The notes: generated by a model from the sequence alone, not told the origin. DNA of 64,000 nt from Planococcus sp. MSAK28401 (GCF_018283455.1 NZ_JAAMTH010000001.1:2957501-3021500), one strand, 5' to 3'. Shown: positions 1-7,419, counted from the first letter of the stretch. Translations and numbers: made by a program.

Positions 1-737
1 AGCTGTGTATCACCTGATTCGAATACGCCTTCTGTCATGCTCGGAAACCAGCCTTGCCCAGGGGCGATCAAGCCGCCAAGGCCAGGAATGCGAATCTGGC
101 CGCCGTGTGCATGGCCCGAAAAAACGACATCGATGCCTTCGCTAGCGTAAGTCTCCAATTGTTCGGGCCGATGGGCAAGCAACAAGGTAAAGGCGTCGTT
201 AAGCCCGGCTTCTGCGATGCTGTTGCGTGTGAATTCCTCTTCATGCAGATAGATATCCATCAACGGGTCGTCGATACCCGCAATTTGTATAGCTTCTCCG
301 TCCTGTTCCCACATGACCGAGCGATTGCGCAGCACTTGCACACCGCGCTCTTCCAAGGCGGGAATGATTTCATCATCCAGCCGGTTCGATGATACTTCAT
401 GGTTGCCAATGACATAATACACTTCGCTCATCTCAACCAGCCCGTCGACAGCCGCCAAGCTTCTCTCTAAATCATAGCGATTGCTGTCGATTAAATCTCC
501 AGTGATGAAAATAACATCCGGATTCGCCGCTTCGACTTTATCCAATAGGGATTGCTGTTGGTCTCCAAACTCGGCGTTGTGGAGGTCCGATACTTGGACA
601 ATGCGTTTGCCGGCAAATGCATCCGGCACTTTTTCCGATTGGACCGAATATTCGGTCGTGACAATCCAGTTATTATTGACCCAGGCGAACCCCAGCAGGA
701 GCAATGCCACAAAAATTAATGCGATCAGTTTCTTCAT
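1..737 (-). CDS. Metallophosphoesterase, membrane-anchored (3' end outside window)
   Basis: This is a calcineurin-like phosphoesterase of the YkuE/YaeI type, a metal-dependent hydrolase expected to act on the outer face of the membrane. Translating the minus strand from the ATG at 737 gives an N-terminal hydrophobic segment (about residues 3-20). The family motifs follow in order: SDLHN, GDLID, GNHE and GHAHGGQIR, which hold the two-metal ligands. The reading frame is still open at base 1, so the C-terminus lies outside the window. The true substrate cannot be told; UDP-diacylglucosamine-like lipids or phosphodiesters are known for relatives. Confidence 0.88.
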   Translation of the reverse strand, partial: MKKLIALIFVALLLLGFAWVNNNWIVTTEYSVQSEKVPDAFAGKRIVQVSDLHNAEFGDQQQSLLDKVEAANPDVIFITGDLIDSNRYDLERSLAAVDGLVEMSEVYYVIGNHEVSSNRLDDEIIPALEERGVQVLRNRSVMWEQDGEAIQIAGIDDPLMDIYLHEEEFTRNSIAEAGLNDAFTLLLAHRPEQLETYASEGIDVVFSGHAHGGQIRIPGLGGLIAPGQGWFPSMTEGVFESGDTQ

Positions 738-902
738 ATGCTATTCCTCAATTCATTGGTGTAACCCGTGCGTCCATCGTATTGGCCACTGTGCGGGCGT
801 CTTGGTTTGGCATCATAGCTGTTCCGCTTGAACGGCCAATCCATTGCAGCAGGAAAGCTCTCTAGCGCTGCCAAATCCTGTTCTTATTCTACCAGCATTC
901 GC

Positions 903-937
903 CCAAAAGAAAAGCAATCAGCTAATCGCTGATCGCT
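903..937 (-). terminator. Rho-independent terminator after the ABC permease gene
   Basis: On the minus strand AGCGATCAGC pairs with GCTGATTGCT around a 5-nt loop and is followed by a T-rich run. It starts right at the permease stop and ends the yxlEFG-like operon. Confidence 0.75.
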
Positions 938-938
938 T

Positions 939-1724
939 CTATACTTTCGTTTTTGCATGGTTTCTTTTCGTGAACCAAATGCCCAGTGCCGCCAGTCCTA
1001 TCAGGCATGCAAGCGAGATGGCGAGTGTCCAGGTCAACGCTGCCGCACCCGGCCCGATATCCAGAAAGGACGCCGCATAATTCGGAAGCTTTAACGGCGA
1101 CCATTCCCAGCGGTTGCCGAACAGGCTGTCGACAAGCTGTAAAATCAGCAAGGTGGCAAGCGTTAACCCAGCGGCCAATCCTGCATTCGGCATAGACGCA
1201 CTCGCGAATAAAATCAAAGTAACGACCAGCACCATCCATAAGCTATAAGTCGCCGCAAACGCCAAGAACTCTCCGAACGGTACCGCTGAAAACAGCACCG
1301 CCGTATAATAATAACCCGCCAAAAATCCTGTCCACATGCTAATCAATGCCACGATGGAAGCCATCAGCCATTTACTGAGGAAATAGGATACATACGATAA
1401 GGGGCGTACATATAACAGAGTCGCCGTTCCATTTCTGCGCTCGCCAGCAATACTGCCCATATAAGCGAGAACGAGGACAAGCATGCCGATCAGCTGGAAT
1501 TGGCCCATGACCGCCACCAGCAATTGTTCGGGTTCAGGATCCGGCAATTCGATGACGGCACCGTCTGGCAAACCGCCTGTTGCATCGAGAATCTGAGGAA
1601 GGAAATAATTCGATAAAGGTTCTGTGACGCCTAACAAAATGAAGACGACGGGAATCCAGAATATTTTATAATTGCGCAGGTTCTCACGCCATTCCTTCAA
1701 TAGCAGTGTCGAAAATTGGTTCAT
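939..1724 (-). CDS. yxlG: ABC-2 type transporter permease (YxlG-like)
   Basis: Membrane subunit of an ABC exporter, 261 residues. About six hydrophobic segments are visible, starting near residue 20 (IFWIPVVFILLG) and ending near the C-terminus. A large external loop after the first segment is followed by MGQFQLIGMLVLVLAYMG and the ERRNGTATLL motif typical of ABC-2 permeases. The ATG at 1724 was chosen because it overlaps the stop of the upstream ATPase gene by 4 bp and begins MNQFSTLLLKEWREN, a usual ABC-2 start. Gene order PLDNc protein, ATPase, permease matches B. subtilis yxlE-yxlF-yxlG. The substrate is unknown. Confidence 0.85.
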   Translation of the reverse strand: MNQFSTLLLKEWRENLRNYKIFWIPVVFILLGVTEPLSNYFLPQILDATGGLPDGAVIELPDPEPEQLLVAVMGQFQLIGMLVLVLAYMGSIAGERRNGTATLLYVRPLSYVSYFLSKWLMASIVALISMWTGFLAGYYYTAVLFSAVPFGEFLAFAATYSLWMVLVVTLILFASASMPNAGLAAGLTLATLLILQLVDSLFGNRWEWSPLKLPNYAASFLDIGPGAAALTWTLAISLACLIGLAALGIWFTKRNHAKTKV

Positions 1725-2602
1725 TTTCCTGCCACCACCTTCAAGAAAATATCTTCCAGGCTGGCGGTCTGTTGTTCGACCCCAACCACGGGCAGGCTCT
1801 TGACTGACAAGAAGCGGAACACATCCTGCATGATCGGCCCTTCCGCCTTTATAGGAATAATGGCCGCTGTGCCCTGAATGGCAGCTGGCCAAGGTGATTC
1901 GCGCACAAACCTTTCCGCAGCGTTAGTGTTCTCAAAACGAATTCGAATTTGCGGATCTGCGTAACGGCTGCGTACCTGATTAAGAGAACCGTGTTCCACC
2001 AGGCGCCCATTTTGCAAAAACAATAGCTGGTCCGTCATTTCTTCGGCATCGTTCAAAATATGGGTGGAGTAAAGAATCGTCGTTTGCCCGAGCAATGACT
2101 TCAATAGCTCCATCACTTCCCTTCTTCCCGTCGGATCCAAGGAAGAAATCGGTTCGTCCAAAAGCAGCAGACTCGGCTGATGCACCATCGCCTGCGCCAA
2201 TCCAAGCCGCTGCTTCATGCCTCCTGAAAAACCGCCGATTTTCTTATTGGCCACTTGACCAAGTCCGACAAACCCCAGTGTCCGTTCTGCCTGCTGGCGG
2301 GCTTTTTTGGAATCGACGCCGCTTAGCTTAGCGGCCATTTCCGTAAACTCCAAAGCCGTCAGCCAGGGAAAGAATCTCGGATATTGCGGCAAGAAGCCGA
2401 TTGATAAGTTTTTCTTGCACTGGATTTCTCCTGCTGTCGCTTCCAATAACCCCGCAAGCATCGACAGCGTCGTGGTCTTTCCGGCACCATTTGGCCCGAT
2501 CAATGCCGTCGCACTGCCTTCTGCAAGTTCAAAGCCCAACCCGTCAACTGCTTGTTCAGTACCGAAGCGCTTTGATAATGACCTGACTTCCAATACGTTC
2601 AA
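1721..2602 (-). CDS. yxlF: ABC transporter ATP-binding protein (YxlF-like)
   Basis: Cytoplasmic ATPase of an ABC exporter, 293 residues. Walker A GPNGAGKTT lies near residue 40, the signature FSGGMKQRLGLAQAM near 135 and Walker B LLLLDEP just after. The C-terminal third is the extension usual in drug and lantibiotic exporters. The start is inferred as TTG at 2602: a GGAGG lies 8 nt upstream and the TTG overlaps the stop of the preceding small gene, which suggests translational coupling. An in-frame start further upstream would run through the neighbouring gene. It pairs with the downstream permease. Confidence 0.9.
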   Translation of the reverse strand: MNVLEVRSLSKRFGTEQAVDGLGFELAEGSATALIGPNGAGKTTTLSMLAGLLEATAGEIQCKKNLSIGFLPQYPRFFPWLTALEFTEMAAKLSGVDSKKARQQAERTLGFVGLGQVANKKIGGFSGGMKQRLGLAQAMVHQPSLLLLDEPISSLDPTGRREVMELLKSLLGQTTILYSTHILNDAEEMTDQLLFLQNGRLVEHGSLNQVRSRYADPQIRIRFENTNAAERFVRESPWPAAIQGTAAIIPIKAEGPIMQDVFRFLSVKSLPVVGVEQQTASLEDIFLKVVAGK

Positions 2603-2793
2603 TAATTCCGCCTCCCTATGACAAAGTACAGAATCGGCCCGATGATATTCAGCAAGATGATGATTGCCGCCCACATCCATTTCGGACCGTTCGGATTCGG
2701 GTTTCTGATCAAATCCACTAATGCGAATATCATCAATGCGATCTGCAAAATCAGAATAGGCAGCACTAATAGAATTGTACGTTCATCCAACAT
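2599..2793 (-). CDS. yxlE: Small PLDNc-domain membrane protein (YxlE-like)
   Basis: A 64-residue protein with two hydrophobic helices and the PLD-nuclease N-terminal signature: first helix, FALVDLIRNPNPNGPKWMWAAI, then second helix ending IGPILYFVIGRR. Such stand-alone proteins are membrane-bound and not nucleases. In B. subtilis YxlE sits in the sigY operon with YxlF and YxlG and is linked to negative control of SigY. Here it is first in the same order, but no sigma factor gene lies beside it. The ATG at 2793 follows a GGGGGGAAC run; a GTG two codons upstream is an alternative. Confidence 0.82.
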   Translation of the reverse strand: MLDERTILLVLPILILQIALMIFALVDLIRNPNPNGPKWMWAAIIILLNIIGPILYFVIGRRNY

Positions 2794-2867
2794 GTCCACG
2801 TTCCCCCCTGCATCTTTTTTCTCTATTGTTATTTCGGTATGGCTGTCGGCTCTCCCTGCAACAGCAT

Positions 2868-2895
2868 AAAAAAAGACCGCAATCAGCGGTCTTTC
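2868..2895 (-). terminator. Rho-independent terminator of msrA
   Basis: Minus-strand AAAGACCGC pairs with GCGGTCTTT around a short loop, followed by seven or more T residues. It separates msrA from the yxlEFG-like operon. Confidence 0.85.
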
Positions 2896-2909
2896 CAGCA
2901 CTCATCACA

Positions 2910-3581
2910 TTACCATTTCAGTTTAAGCAGCACTTGCCGAAGAGCATCCCTGTGCTCTTTGTTGATCGGCCATCCGTCGATTTCCTCGAGCAATTGCTGA
3001 CGGCTGCCGAAGCCTTTGACAAACCCGTTCAGCCGGGCTGCGAAAGTCGACGGCGTCAGAAGCCCCAGCTCGGGATAAAGTTCTGCCAATTGTTCAAGGG
3101 CTTTCGGATAGCGTTTTAAATAATATTTCTGATGGCGCTCCTCCGCTTCCGTAAATCCGTCGAACGGCCGGATTTCCGTTTCGACCGGCTCGTTCAGTTG
3201 CTGCTCTTTTTCTATCTTCAGTTTCTCAATGACGTACTTTTGCTCTTCGGACTGCCAAAACAGCAAGGAAATGTATTGGCGCCCTTTGTATGCGTCGCGG
3301 TTCGGGTAATGGCTGCGCCAAAATTCCCTGACGATTTCTTCAAAGCGGATTTGTTCAGGATTAAATGCCACTTGGATGGTTTCCGTATGGTCCCCCATCT
3401 GCCGGTATGTGGGATTGTCCGAAGTGCCGCCTGCATAGCCGGTCCGTGTCCGGATTACGCCAGGCAATGAACCGAACTGTGCATCCGGGCTCCAAAAGCA
3501 GCCCATCCCGAAGGTTGCGGTTTCGAGATTCATTGTGTCCGGCAAGTCCTGTTCAAGTGCTGAAATTATTGTGTTCTCCAT
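2910..3581 (-). CDS. msrA: Peptide methionine-S-sulfoxide reductase MsrA
   Basis: Repairs oxidised methionine by reducing the S-sulfoxide. The catalytic motif GMGCFW places the nucleophile at Cys28, and HYPNRDAYKGRQYIS is the conserved second block. The protein has 223 residues, longer than many MsrAs because of a C-terminal tail. Cys28 is the only cysteine, so there is no resolving cysteine and regeneration would need an external thiol. The usual CFWGVE glutamate region reads CFWSPD, as in a divergent MsrA branch. It is transcribed alone, divergent from pcm, and ends at its own terminator. Confidence 0.92.
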   Translation of the reverse strand: MENTIISALEQDLPDTMNLETATFGMGCFWSPDAQFGSLPGVIRTRTGYAGGTSDNPTYRQMGDHTETIQVAFNPEQIRFEEIVREFWRSHYPNRDAYKGRQYISLLFWQSEEQKYVIEKLKIEKEQQLNEPVETEIRPFDGFTEAEERHQKYYLKRYPKALEQLAELYPELGLLTPSTFAARLNGFVKGFGSRQQLLEEIDGWPINKEHRDALRQVLLKLKW

Positions 3582-3688
3582 ATGAGGTTCCTCTCCTTAA
3601 GAGCCACGCTTTGTGCTTTGGGCCATTTTTCCTTATGATAGTAGCAAGGAGTCCATCAAACAAATCGAACGAAAGCAGGTGTATCTGC

Positions 3689-4273
3689 ATGACTGCGCGT
3701 AAACAGGACATCACCGCTTATTTCCGCTCACTTGACCGGGGTTCGTTCATGGATCGCCATCAGCAAGATGCCGGGCGAGACGAAGCTTTGCCAATTGGAT
3801 ATGGCCAGACGATTTCACAACCTTCACTCGTTTTGGAAATGACGGTTGCCCTCGATCTCGAAGACCATCACAAAGTGTTGGAGATCGGCACAGGATCGGG
3901 TTTCCAGACAGCGCTTCTGGCAGCTTTTTCACGTGAAGTCTATACAGTCGAGAAGATTCCGCAGCTAGCTGAGAGCGCAAAAAAGCGGCTCGAAGCGAAA
4001 GGGTTCGAAAACATCTCGTTCCTGCTGGGCGATGGCAGCCTCGGCTGGTCTGAACATGCACCGTACGACCGGATCATCGTCACTGCTGCCGCCTCGGATA
4101 TTCCGAAAGAATTGGTGGACCAATTAGCAAACGGCGGGCGCATGCTCATCCCTGTCGGCAATCAGTACAGCCAGGACCTTCTCGCCATCGACAAATCCAG
4201 CGATGGGAGATTGGAAAAGACAGCGCTTGAAGCGGTCCGCTTTGTCCCATTGAAAGGGAAGTATGAAAATTAG
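3689..4273 (+). CDS. pcm: Protein-L-isoaspartate O-methyltransferase
   Basis: Uses S-adenosylmethionine to methylate isoaspartyl residues and start repair of aged proteins; cytoplasmic, 194 residues. GYGQTISQP is the substrate-side motif, VLEIGTGSGFQTALLA is AdoMet motif I, and YDRIIVTAAA the later block. The ATG at 3689 has an AAAGCAGG site and gives the usual N-terminus; earlier in-frame starts would overlap the divergent msrA promoter. Being head-to-head with msrA puts two protein-repair genes side by side. Confidence 0.9.
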   Translation: MTARKQDITAYFRSLDRGSFMDRHQQDAGRDEALPIGYGQTISQPSLVLEMTVALDLEDHHKVLEIGTGSGFQTALLAAFSREVYTVEKIPQLAESAKKRLEAKGFENISFLLGDGSLGWSEHAPYDRIIVTAAASDIPKELVDQLANGGRMLIPVGNQYSQDLLAIDKSSDGRLEKTALEAVRFVPLKGKYEN

Positions 4274-4294
4274 TGTATAGTAAAGTGACGAGGA

Positions 4295-4780
4295 TTAATC
4301 GCTATCCTTTGAAGCATTACGCAAGACCGACCAGCCAAGCAAAAACAGGAAAGCGGCTGTTCCGAGCCATAACGATTCGTAGAAAACAGGGTCCCCAGTG
4401 TCCCTGACTGTATGAAGATTCAACAGCAGGCGGAATACCAGGCTGTCGAATACCAGCAACACGCCGCCTCCAATCAATGCACTGCCTGAAAAGCGCGCTG
4501 GCCAAAAGGCTTTTCGCCTGGCCAAATCGGCAGCGATCCATAGAGAAAACACCGTCAATGCCCAGCCGATGACCTGGTAAATTCCTTCCCCGGTCAAAAT
4601 CGCTTGGGGGCCATTGCCTTCGTAGAAATGATGCCATTGCAGGAAAAAATGGAAAATGCTTTGCTCGAGCACTGAAAACATCCCGGCTCCGAACAATAAG
4701 CCCGCCCAAAAATTCCGTGAAGTGTGGACGCGCCGGTTTCTTGCTGTCGTAAGATCTGTCTTGCGTTCTGCCGAAACCAT
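4295..4780 (-). CDS. DUF2243 membrane protein
   Basis: A 161-residue membrane protein with four hydrophobic segments (around FWAGLLFGAGMF, YQVIGWALTVFSLWIA, LIGGGVLLVFDSLVF and LGTAAFLFLLGWSVL). The pattern matches DUF2243, where LEQ and HxF/HxxHF residues (here VLEQSIFHFFLQWHHFYEG) are conserved; function unknown. The ATG at 4780 follows AAGGGG by 8 nt; a GTG three codons upstream is less well placed. It converges on pcm with only 21 bp between them and no clear terminator. Confidence 0.75.
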   Translation of the reverse strand: MVSAERKTDLTTARNRRVHTSRNFWAGLLFGAGMFSVLEQSIFHFFLQWHHFYEGNGPQAILTGEGIYQVIGWALTVFSLWIAADLARRKAFWPARFSGSALIGGGVLLVFDSLVFRLLLNLHTVRDTGDPVFYESLWLGTAAFLFLLGWSVLRNASKDSD

Positions 4781-4941
4781 TCGATCCACCCCTTTTGAAT
4801 TCCGTCCGTATCCGTCTTTCCATTTATACCCGCTATGCCGGCCCCTTAATCGTTATTGGCCGTTCAGTGCATTGCACGCCCAATACAATAGACATTGCCC
4901 TATCCGGCAGACCAATTACTTTACCCAAGGAGGCGATCCAT

Positions 4942-5646
4942 TTGCAGAATTCAAAAACCATGCAAAGCGAAATCGGCGGCTATATTTCAACCGTCATCCG
5001 CGAACACTTCGGGAAAGGCCCGACATCTGTATTCGTGATCGTGAAACCACCCTTTGTCATCGTCCACCTCAGAGGTTTCCTAAGCCCGACAGAAAAGATC
5101 CTGCTCCAGAAAAACGAGTTTAGGCGCGTGATGGAAATCCGCCATTTGCTGATCGAAGAACTGAAGCCAGATATTTGCGCTGCCTTCTCCCGTGCTTCTG
5201 GCGAAAAAGTCGAATCGATTTATTCCGATTGGCATCTGGAAAACCAGACCGGCATGCTTATCGGGGTCATGGCTAGCCGGGATGCTGCAACTGAATTTGA
5301 CTGGCAGTCCGACGCGACGCAAGAAGCCCTCCACGATTCAGTCGTGGAAGCCAGCCGCAAAGCCGAAAAGAAACCCGAAAGCACCGAGCTGTTCTGGTTG
5401 AATGACCGGACCTTATTGATCGAACGCACAGGCTTCTTGGTGGAGATCGAACGTGAATTGATTCGCAATGGGTTGGCCGAAGAACTGAAACAAGTGAAAC
5501 GGCCTCTCGAAAAGCGCTTGCTTTTGAAAGAAACCCCGTTCCCTGAACTACTTAAACGGGATATCCGTGAGATTTTCCTCGATTGGGAATTCTCGACGGA
5601 TATCAGTTACATCCTCGTGCTCCTTGAACCGAGTAGACATTCTTAA
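4942..5646 (+). CDS. DUF2294 domain protein (two tandem domains)
   Basis: A 234-residue soluble protein built of two similar halves. Each half carries the DUF2294 pattern: an IGG(Y)IS..IRE.FGKGP-like start, a long strand and an L..R.....I..R..L.P.E-like centre. Related proteins occur in Bacillales and Na-translocating decarboxylase neighbourhoods; function unknown. The TTG at 4942 is inferred as the start because a perfect AAGGAGG lies at 4927-4933, 8 nt upstream; the 49 codons before it look non-coding. The gene ends at a terminator that IS copy 1 has split. Confidence 0.75.
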   Translation: MQNSKTMQSEIGGYISTVIREHFGKGPTSVFVIVKPPFVIVHLRGFLSPTEKILLQKNEFRRVMEIRHLLIEELKPDICAAFSRASGEKVESIYSDWHLENQTGMLIGVMASRDAATEFDWQSDATQEALHDSVVEASRKAEKKPESTELFWLNDRTLLIERTGFLVEIERELIRNGLAEELKQVKRPLEKRLLLKETPFPELLKRDIREIFLDWEFSTDISYILVLLEPSRHS

Positions 5647-5664
5647 AATGAAAAAGCCGCCCAA

Positions 5665-5691
5665 TGGTAGTGCACCCCAAAAGTTAGAGTT
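5665..5691 (+). repeat. Left terminal inverted repeat, IS copy 1
   Basis: Matches the inverted right end with one gap and a few mismatches; begins TGGTAGTGCACCCC. The inner part doubles as the left arm of a hairpin. Confidence 0.85.
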
Positions 5692-5716
5692 CAAATCTAA
5701 CTTTTGGGGTGTTTTT
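5675..5716 (+). terminator. IS-borne terminator hairpin upstream of OrfA
   Basis: CCCCAAAAGTTAGA (5675-5688) pairs perfectly with TCTAACTTTTGGGG (5696-5709) around a 7-nt loop, followed by TGTTTTT. It reads as a rho-independent terminator for transcripts entering from the left. Its right arm also covers the GGGG that serves as the OrfA ribosome site, so outside transcripts would be blocked twice. Confidence 0.75.
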
Positions 5717-5718
5717 AT

Positions 5719-6276
5719 ATGGCGAAATATAGCGAAGAATTTAAGTTGAAGCTAGTGAAGGAATACGCAGAAGGAAAGTTGGGGTATAGACGCTTAGCCC
5801 ACAAATACGGCTTGCCAGATCCCTCTCCGATTATGCGCTGGGTTCGGGCGTATCAGGAGTTTGGCCTTAAAGCCTTGCGGAGAAAGCAGACAAAACAAGT
5901 GTATTCTGTTCAATTCAAAGTGGATGTATTACACTTTATGGAACACACAGGTGCTTCTTACCAAGACGCAGCGATCCATTTCAAGATGAACAATCCTTCA
6001 CTCATTGTGAATTGGAACCGTCGAGTTCTGGAGAAAGGGGTAAAAGGCCTGGAAGCACGAGCGAAAGGACGGCCCTCCATGTCAAAAAGACCAAAACCGA
6101 TCAAGAACGAAAAGCCCCTGTCTCGGGAAGCGCAATTGGAACGGGAGAATGAGCTCCTTCGTTTGGAAGTGGCGTATTTAAAAAAGTTAAAAGCTTTCCA
6201 GGAGAATCCGGATGCCTTCCTCGAAAAGCACAAGCAGCGCTGGCGTTCGAACTCCACGAAGAAGGATTCCGATTAA
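5719..6276 (+). CDS. IS3-family transposase OrfA, copy 1
   Basis: DNA-binding part of the transposase, 185 residues. Two helix-turn-helix units are visible (about residues 8-55, LVKEYAEGKLGYRRLAHKYGL; and about 65-115, FMEHTGASYQDAAIHFKMN). A basic linker and a leucine zipper (LERENELLRLEVAYLKKLKAF) follow. The ATG at 5719 is used; the TTG 15 bases upstream lies inside the terminator hairpin. Compared with copy 2, two substitutions are seen: Ile for Leu in the second helix-turn-helix and Glu for Ala in the linker. Confidence 0.93.
   Translation: MAKYSEEFKLKLVKEYAEGKLGYRRLAHKYGLPDPSPIMRWVRAYQEFGLKALRRKQTKQVYSVQFKVDVLHFMEHTGASYQDAAIHFKMNNPSLIVNWNRRVLEKGVKGLEARAKGRPSMSKRPKPIKNEKPLSREAQLERENELLRLEVAYLKKLKAFQENPDAFLEKHKQRWRSNSTKKDSD
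6180..6186 (+). other. Programmed -1 frameshift heptamer, IS copy 1
   Basis: The sequence A AAA AAG is in the OrfA frame as AAA-AAG, the classic IS3 slippery site. From here the -1 frame is open into OrfB, with residues such as ALAFELHEEGFRLTDV linking them, so a fused OrfAB transposase can be made. Confidence 0.85.
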
Positions 6277-6281
6277 CGGAT

Positions 6282-7103
6282 GTGTTAAACATCGTCGATC
6301 TTCCAGATGCGACCTACCATTACCATCGCCAGCGATTCGATTGCGAAGACCCGGACCGGGAGTGGAAAACAGTGATCCGGATGCTCTTCGAGAAGCACCA
6401 AGGCCGTTACGGATACCGACGGATTCATTTGGAATTGCGAGCACAGGGATACGACATCAATCATAAGAAAGTCCAGCGTCTCATGCGAGACTTGGGATTG
6501 AACTGCGTGAAGTTCATCCGGAAATCCCGCTACAAGTCGTATAAGGGGAAAGTCGGAACCCTCGCTAAAAACCGGATGAACCGCAGGTTTTCCACACCGT
6601 ATGCCCTGCAAAAACTGACAACAGATGTCACCGAGTTCAAATGCACGGGCGAACAAAAACTTTATTTAAGTCCAGTGATGGATCTCTATAACGGCGAAGT
6701 CATTGGGTTCAGTATGGCCAAACGACCGACGCTGGAATTCGTGATGGAATCACTTAACCAAGCCCTGCCAGTGATTCAGGAACAAGCGGTTTACCGGACC
6801 ACCCTCCATTCCGATCAAGGGTGGCATTACCAGCACGTTGCCTGGGTGAAAGCGTTGAAAAAACAACGCATCTTCCAGAGCATGTCCCGAAAAGGGACCT
6901 GTGCCGACAATGCGGCCATGGAAAATTTCTTTGGTCTCCTAAAGCAAGAGATGTATTACGGAGAAACGTTGGTTTCGTATGAAGAGTTAAAACAGCGGAT
7001 TGAACACTATATCGATTACTACAACAATGAACGCATTAAACAAAAATTGGCCGGCATGAGCCCGGTGAAATACCGAGCACATGCCAGCCAATTAGCTGCA
7101 TGA
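6282..7103 (+). CDS. IS3-family transposase OrfB (integrase core), copy 1
   Basis: Catalytic DDE part, 273 residues from a GTG. It is probably made mainly as an OrfAB fusion by -1 frameshifting. HTH_21 region YGYRRIHLEL near residue 45; rve core with Asp in LTTDVTEF, Asp in LHSDQGWHYQH and Glu in NAAMENFFGLLKQE; C-terminal YYNNERIKQKLAGMSPVKYR. At the second catalytic block this copy has TTLHSDQG where copy 2 has the more usual TPLHSDQG. All catalytic residues are present. Confidence 0.93.
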   Translation: MLNIVDLPDATYHYHRQRFDCEDPDREWKTVIRMLFEKHQGRYGYRRIHLELRAQGYDINHKKVQRLMRDLGLNCVKFIRKSRYKSYKGKVGTLAKNRMNRRFSTPYALQKLTTDVTEFKCTGEQKLYLSPVMDLYNGEVIGFSMAKRPTLEFVMESLNQALPVIQEQAVYRTTLHSDQGWHYQHVAWVKALKKQRIFQSMSRKGTCADNAAMENFFGLLKQEMYYGETLVSYEELKQRIEHYIDYYNNERIKQKLAGMSPVKYRAHASQLAA

Positions 7104-7106
7104 ACT

Positions 7107-7134
7107 AAACTCTAACTTTAAGGGGTCACTACCA
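7107..7134 (-). repeat. Right terminal inverted repeat, IS copy 1
   Basis: Reads inward as TGGTAGTGACCCC then TTAAAGTTAGAG and pairs with the left end of the element. Confidence 0.85.
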
Positions 7135-7160
7135 ATTGGCGGCTTTTTTCTCTATCCAAT

Positions 7161-7352
7161 TTAACCGACAGTCGACTGTGCAGTTTGGCAATGCGGGCAA
7201 TATTCATATTCCTTTTCTGCCAAACCCTCCACATACTCCATTTTATCGGTAAACTCCCTACGCTCTATAGGCGTTTGCAAAAAGCCGCAACTATCTCCTG
7301 CAAACTGGCTGTGATGGATTTTTTTCGTTCGATGATCTACAAAATAACCCAT
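7161..7352 (-). CDS. Small hypothetical protein with CPHC motif
   Basis: A 63-residue protein beginning MGYFVDHRTKKIHHSQFAGDSCGF and ending with a CPHCQTA motif. The C-terminal CxxC and a further Cys could bind zinc. I do not recognise the family. The ATG at 7352 follows a GGGGGGAAG site, which supports a real gene. It ends just before the right arm of the IS-split terminator. Confidence 0.55.
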   Translation of the reverse strand: MGYFVDHRTKKIHHSQFAGDSCGFLQTPIERREFTDKMEYVEGLAEKEYEYCPHCQTAQSTVG

Positions 7353-7370
7353 TTCTGCTTCCCCCCTATA

Positions 7371-7419
7371 AAAAAAGCCGAAAAGAGCCTCTCAAAATGA
7401 AAGGAATCTTTTCGGCTTT
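7371..7419 (-). terminator. Rho-independent terminator after the HMA-like gene
   Basis: AAAGCCGAAAAGA (7374-7386) pairs with TCTTTTCGGCTTT (7407-7419). On the minus strand the stem is followed by seven T residues, so it ends the transcript of the 7520-7726 gene. Confidence 0.7.

Larger units (their letters stand above)
5666..7133 (+). mobile_element. IS3-family (IS150-like) insertion sequence, copy 1
   Basis: About 1468 bp with imperfect terminal inverted repeats of about 27 bp (TGGTAGTGCACCCC at the left, TGGTAGTGACCCC at the right, inward). It carries OrfA and OrfB in the 0/-1 frame arrangement of IS3 elements. AAT flanks both ends and is best read as a 3-bp target duplication. If the ends are drawn as TG...CA, the usual IS3 rule, the T and A of AAT belong to the element and no clean duplication remains. 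Copy 2 lies at 36459-37926 and differs by only a few bases. Both frames are intact, so the element looks recently active. Confidence 0.93.
5652..7148. terminator. Bidirectional terminator split by IS copy 1
   Basis: Joining the two flanks across the IS gives a hairpin: left arm AAAAAGCCGCC (just before 5663), loop CAATT, right arm GGCGGCTTTTTT (from 7138). It sits between two convergent genes (4942-5646 and 7161-7352), so it would have served both. The IS lies in the loop and moves the two arms 1.47 kb apart. Confidence 0.8.

Noticed and set aside
4317..4823. Second minus-strand frame over the DUF2243 gene
   Set aside because: Arg/Phe-rich shadow frame; the DUF2243 frame has the membrane pattern and ribosome site.
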